A DNA stretch of 64,000 bases, from positions 62,001 through 126,000 of the forward strand of contig CALETE010000080.1 in NCBI GenBank assembly GCA_937920085.1, given 5' to 3'. Below the pieces are notes generated by a model. It was not told the origin of the DNA and did not search any database. It saw only the letters and a program-made list of their open reading frames with translations. Origin of the DNA: an uncultured Alphaproteobacteria bacterium (GTDB lineage: Bacteria; Pseudomonadota; Alphaproteobacteria; Caulobacterales; Caulobacteraceae). The position numbers were made by a program, and so were the translations under genes. Of this stretch, positions 61,549 to 64,000 are shown one piece after another; position 1 is the stretch's first letter; each line of letters opens with the position of its first letter.

Positions 61549-62004
61549 ATGGAACACGCGCCAAAATCAGAGATTAAGGTCCCAAAAGGCCGCGTAAGGC
61601 CCGCGCTGGCGACCGCAATCAGACTCATAGTTGAAGAGGGCTACACACAAGCCGATGCCGCTAAGTCCGTTGGAATGAATGCGGTTTCTCTCTCAATCGC
61701 CCTCAAGAAGCCACACGTAGTAGCCCTTCGCGCCGCTGTTAAGCGCGCGTGGCTGGGCTCGGAAACTGACAAGGCTTGGGTGACCGTTGCACATCTTGCC
61801 AGCACGGCTAGTTCTGAAGACGTGCGGCTGAAGGCGGCAAAGGTGTTTCTTGAGGCTGCAGGTGAGCTAGGCGGGGGAGATGCGCGCATTTCTGTTCCGG
61901 CTTCCCTGGTCCAAATCGTGATGCATCACCACACCACGCCCGACTCCATCTTGTCCGGTTCCGATGGTGTCATCGATGGCGCCGCCGCCTGCCGAGATTC
62001 TTGA
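61549..62004 (+). CDS. Terminase-small-subunit-like HTH protein
   Basis: 151 residues. An N-terminal helix-turn-helix ('AIRLIVEEGYTQADAAKSVGMNAVSLSIALKKPHVVALR'; about 24-62) and a helical middle ('VAHLASTASSEDVRLKAAKVFLEAAGEL') resemble small terminase subunits of phages, where the HTH binds pac/cos DNA. No large terminase is in the window. A plain HTH regulator is the alternative. Confidence 0.55.
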   Translation: MEHAPKSEIKVPKGRVRPALATAIRLIVEEGYTQADAAKSVGMNAVSLSIALKKPHVVALRAAVKRAWLGSETDKAWVTVAHLASTASSEDVRLKAAKVFLEAAGELGGGDARISVPASLVQIVMHHHTTPDSILSGSDGVIDGAAACRDS

Positions 62005-62105
62005 TGCCTCCGAAGGAAAGGCGGCAATCCGGGAGCGCTGCACGCGGGCGTTTGAAACTCGGCTAGGATGGGTAAGGCTTCGCCCACTAAGCGAGGGCTC
62101 GCAAC

Positions 62106-62426
62106 GTGAAGACCATCAAGACCGAACTACCGCCTACAATCGTAAACTCGCGCTCCGAGATAGCTGGACTCCTCGCGGACCTCCGATATGCGGCCGGATT
62201 GACTGGCGAGCAATTTGACGAAGTCGCCGGCTGGGCGGACCGCTATACCGGTAAGCTGGAAGCTGGCATGAGATCCGGGTTTATCCTTGAGCCGGGCCGC
62301 ATCAAAGTCCATCCAATGGGCGACGTATGGTTAGAGAGTTTTGGTCTGTCGCTCGTATTGATGACGCGGGATCAGGCGGAGGAGATTGGCGCCGTTCCTT
62401 GCAAGCCACGAGTGACTGCCCACTAG
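62106..62426 (+). CDS. Small phage-type protein of unknown function
   Basis: 106 residues, GTG start. 'RSEIAGLLADLRYAAGLTGEQFDEVAGWADRYTGKLEAG' has the look of an XRE-type helix-turn-helix (start of the protein), followed by a beta-rich tail. No family confidently recognised. It converges on the serine recombinase gene with a 4-base overlap. Confidence 0.55.
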   Translation: MKTIKTELPPTIVNSRSEIAGLLADLRYAAGLTGEQFDEVAGWADRYTGKLEAGMRSGFILEPGRIKVHPMGDVWLESFGLSLVLMTRDQAEEIGAVPCKPRVTAH

Positions 62427-63013
62427 TCGCGAGTCCCGCCGTCAGATGCGCAGTAGCGCTTTACCGTCGCCACGGAAATCCCGAAGTGTAGCGCCGTTCC
62501 CTTGATGCTCGCGCCGGTCGATTTCCTCCAGGCAACCACCGCCGCGCCATCTTGAGCAAACGGTCTGCCTAGGCTCTCTTTCCCCCGGTGGGTTCTGCCG
62601 GTGGCCTGAAGGGACGCCCTGGCGGTAGCTCGCCCTTGCTCTGTCCTCTCCCTTATCTTGTGGCGTTCCATGTCCGCAACCTGCGCAAGGACGGCTAGGA
62701 TAATCTCGCCAACGCCGCGGCCGATCTGTCCAAGGCCGTAAATGTCTACCGTCACACCCATGTCGATTAGCCGCCTGACAGTGGACTGTACGTCCAGGGC
62801 GTCGCGGCCCAAGCGGTCCACAGCATAGACACATACCGTATCGCCCTTGCGGACTTGCTCTAAGAGCCTGGAGAAGTCGGGACGGTCCGCCGCCATGGTC
62901 CCGCCGCTAACACCCTGGTCAGCAAACTCCTTGTCGAAGTCCGACCCGAGTGCGTGGCGCTGGGCTTCGATAGACTGGTCTCCGGTCGAGACGCGATAAT
63001 AGGCGATACGCAT
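62423..63013 (-). CDS. Serine recombinase / resolvase
   Basis: 196-residue small serine recombinase of the Pin/Tn3-resolvase family. 'MRIAYYRVSTGDQSIEAQ' with the catalytic serine at 9, 'VDRLGRDALD' at about 66, 'AQVADMERHKIRERTEQGRATAR' E-helix, and a C-terminal HTH ('GTALHFGISVATVKRYC'). It may resolve multimers of the excised element or invert a segment; no obvious inverted res sites were seen nearby. Confidence 0.9.
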   Translation of the reverse strand: MRIAYYRVSTGDQSIEAQRHALGSDFDKEFADQGVSGGTMAADRPDFSRLLEQVRKGDTVCVYAVDRLGRDALDVQSTVRRLIDMGVTVDIYGLGQIGRGVGEIILAVLAQVADMERHKIRERTEQGRATARASLQATGRTHRGKESLGRPFAQDGAAVVAWRKSTGASIKGTALHFGISVATVKRYCASDGGTRD

Positions 63014-63120
63014 GTCTGGCTCACAAGTTAGGGGCTGTCGTCTCCCCGGCTCATAAGATGGCTCATATGTGGCGTCAACATATCTTTTGCGCCATAGCCC
63101 GTAACTTAGAACTTATGCGC

Positions 63121-63747
63121 CTATCGATGAGCAAGCTCTTCTAGAGATGCTTGAGCCCATGCCAGCCTCTGCCTGGTCAAGGCCTCGCCCTCAGAAGCAG
63201 CAATAAAGGGGGCAAGGCTCCCGCCTTCGAATTGCGCCCGTGCAAGTTCAATCTGCTTGTCCCGAAATTGCTCCCACACCGCCTGAACTTCCCAGAGATC
63301 CTCTCCGAGATAATGAGACAGATTTAGAAGCGCCTCATGTAGCTGCGCGGTCGCAGTGTTGTATGCAGCGGATGCCCGCGCATTCATCGCCCCCTGAGTC
63401 CAATAGCCTTCTGGCTCTATCGTCTCCGCAATGGATGCATCTACCTCCAAGTTCTGAGCAGCGATCTCAACTTCCCTGCGCTTGCCGCTTACTAGACGAC
63501 TCACTGCCGCTATGTGCTCGGGAGATAGGCCCTGCGCCTTCATCTTTGACGCTATGTCGGCGAGCGAGGAGTAGCGGTCGATCTTCTCTTTGGTTGCGGC
63601 GCCAGTAATGGCCCGCTGAAGAAGGTAGCCAGAGCCAGCCAGAAAAGCCCCTATGACCAGTGCGAAAAGATGAGACCCATCGACCATTGATAAGACCGAA
63701 ACCAAAGCGATGTCCCCGTAAACGATGCCAGCCAAGGCTAACAGCAT
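63121..63747 (-). CDS. Membrane protein with LprI-like domain
   Basis: 208 residues. Two N-terminal hydrophobic helices (about 1-20 and 24-45), a coiled helical linker, then a C-terminal segment 'QGAMNARASAAYNTATAQLHEALLNLSHYL' ... 'RDKQIELARAQFEGGSLAPFIAASEGEALTRQRLAWAQASLEEL' matching the DUF1311/LprI lysozyme-inhibitor-like fold. Probable accessory gene of the element, facing out at the envelope; role unknown. ATG at 63747. Confidence 0.7.
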   Translation of the reverse strand: MLLALAGIVYGDIALVSVLSMVDGSHLFALVIGAFLAGSGYLLQRAITGAATKEKIDRYSSLADIASKMKAQGLSPEHIAAVSRLVSGKRREVEIAAQNLEVDASIAETIEPEGYWTQGAMNARASAAYNTATAQLHEALLNLSHYLGEDLWEVQAVWEQFRDKQIELARAQFEGGSLAPFIAASEGEALTRQRLAWAQASLEELAHR

Positions 63748-63891
63748 GATCGCAAGCGGGGAACCATGATGCGCTTGCGAGGTTGGACCCGATCAAGACG
63801 ACAGCGAATGCCCCTAAACCCCCTCCGATTTACCCAATCGCGATGCACCTGCCGATTCGCGCCGGGGCCGCAAAAGATGCTTGCATTGGCA

Positions 63892-63936
63892 GGGGGGGTA
63901 GGAGGGGTGGGGGGGGTAGGAGGGGTGGGGTAAATC
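63892..63936 (+). repeat. G-rich tandem repeat
   Basis: About 45 bases made almost only of G with T/A interruptions; a unit of about 17-18 bases (G-run, TAGGAGGGGT) is repeated twice. Runs of four to eight G in series could form a quadruplex. A frame through its complement gives only Pro/Thr and is not a gene. Confidence 0.75.
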
Positions 63937-63974
63937 ATCGCGTTCGCGCGCGTATATAAGTATTGCGCGAGGAA

Positions 63975-63990
63975 ATTTTTTCGAAAAAAT
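63975..63990. repeat. AT-rich palindrome ATTTTTTCGAAAAAAT
   Basis: Perfect 16-bp palindrome at the end of the window, after a (GC)n/TATA-rich stretch. Its gene context is beyond the window. Confidence 0.5.
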
Positions 63991-64000
63991 CAGCCTGAAA

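Noticed and set aside
63738..63938. Leftward frame rich in Pro-Thr repeats
   Set aside because: It is only the translation of the G-rich tandem repeat, with an unremarkable tail overlapping the LprI-domain gene.

Overview
The window is about 64 kb of high-GC DNA. Gene content suggests an alphaproteobacterium, most likely of the Caulobacteraceae (Caulobacter/Phenylobacterium type): TonB-dependent uptake, a ManD-type uronate pathway, many overlapping start/stop pairs, and TTG/GTG starts. The genus is inferred from family resemblance only; no search was run.

Left part (1-23 kb). The window opens inside an RND efflux permease followed by a TolC-type channel. A complete carbon-phosphorus lyase locus follows (2.4-19.2 kb). 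A leftward phnF-phnM pair faces a rightward operon phnG-phnH-phnI-phnJ-phnK-phnL-phnM(second copy)-2H phosphoesterase. This operon converges on a leftward uptake series: TonB receptor, two PhnD-like binding proteins, two PhnE permeases, PhnC, a hexapeptide acetyltransferase and PhnN. No phnP is present; the 2H-fold protein is the obvious candidate for its step. Two GntR/HutC-type operators lie between phnF and phnG. A secreted metallo-beta-lactamase-fold protein and a bifunctional ovothiol synthase (OvoA) come next.

Middle part (23-43 kb). This holds an MHS-type transporter, a uronate/sugar-acid cluster (manD, hexuronate-type MFS, GH31 glycosidase, remnant of uxaC), a glutathione S-transferase, an alkylsulfatase-like protein with an arylsulfatase, and eda with kdgK. 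A toxin/immunity pair (Endonuclea_NS_2-type nuclease and SMI1/KNR4 protein) is followed by debris: the end of an IS6-family transposase and the end of a second RND pump with an in-frame stop. A leftward operon of exported proteins follows (PEBP-YHYH lipoprotein, small exported protein, metallophosphoesterase lipoprotein).

Catabolic cassette (43.7-52.7 kb). An HpaB-type monooxygenase, cytochrome P450, FAH-family enzyme, BphC-type extradiol dioxygenase, aldehyde dehydrogenase, TetR regulator, HpaI-type aldolase and HpaH-type hydratase form a meta-cleavage pathway. A shared palindrome lies at all three promoter regions. The cassette is bracketed by short direct repeats. A longer 116-bp direct repeat (43.67 and 55.50 kb) brackets it together with a VanZ protein, a dead RayT transposase and a truncated RHS toxin gene with an AT-rich small membrane partner.

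Right part (55.6-64 kb). An integrated element begins at a 3' fragment of tRNA-Arg(CCU). It carries a tyrosine integrase (whose stop codon lies in the tRNA fragment), an excisionase-like protein, AlpA, a PrimPol-helicase replication protein, a ribbon-helix-helix repressor with a perfect operator, an AlpA-like second regulator, an iteron-flanked AT-rich region resembling an origin, a terminase-small-subunit-like protein, a serine recombinase and an LprI-domain membrane protein. No capsid or tail genes are seen. The order int-alpA-primase-origin-terS-like resembles a phage satellite (PICI-like). The right end lies beyond the window.
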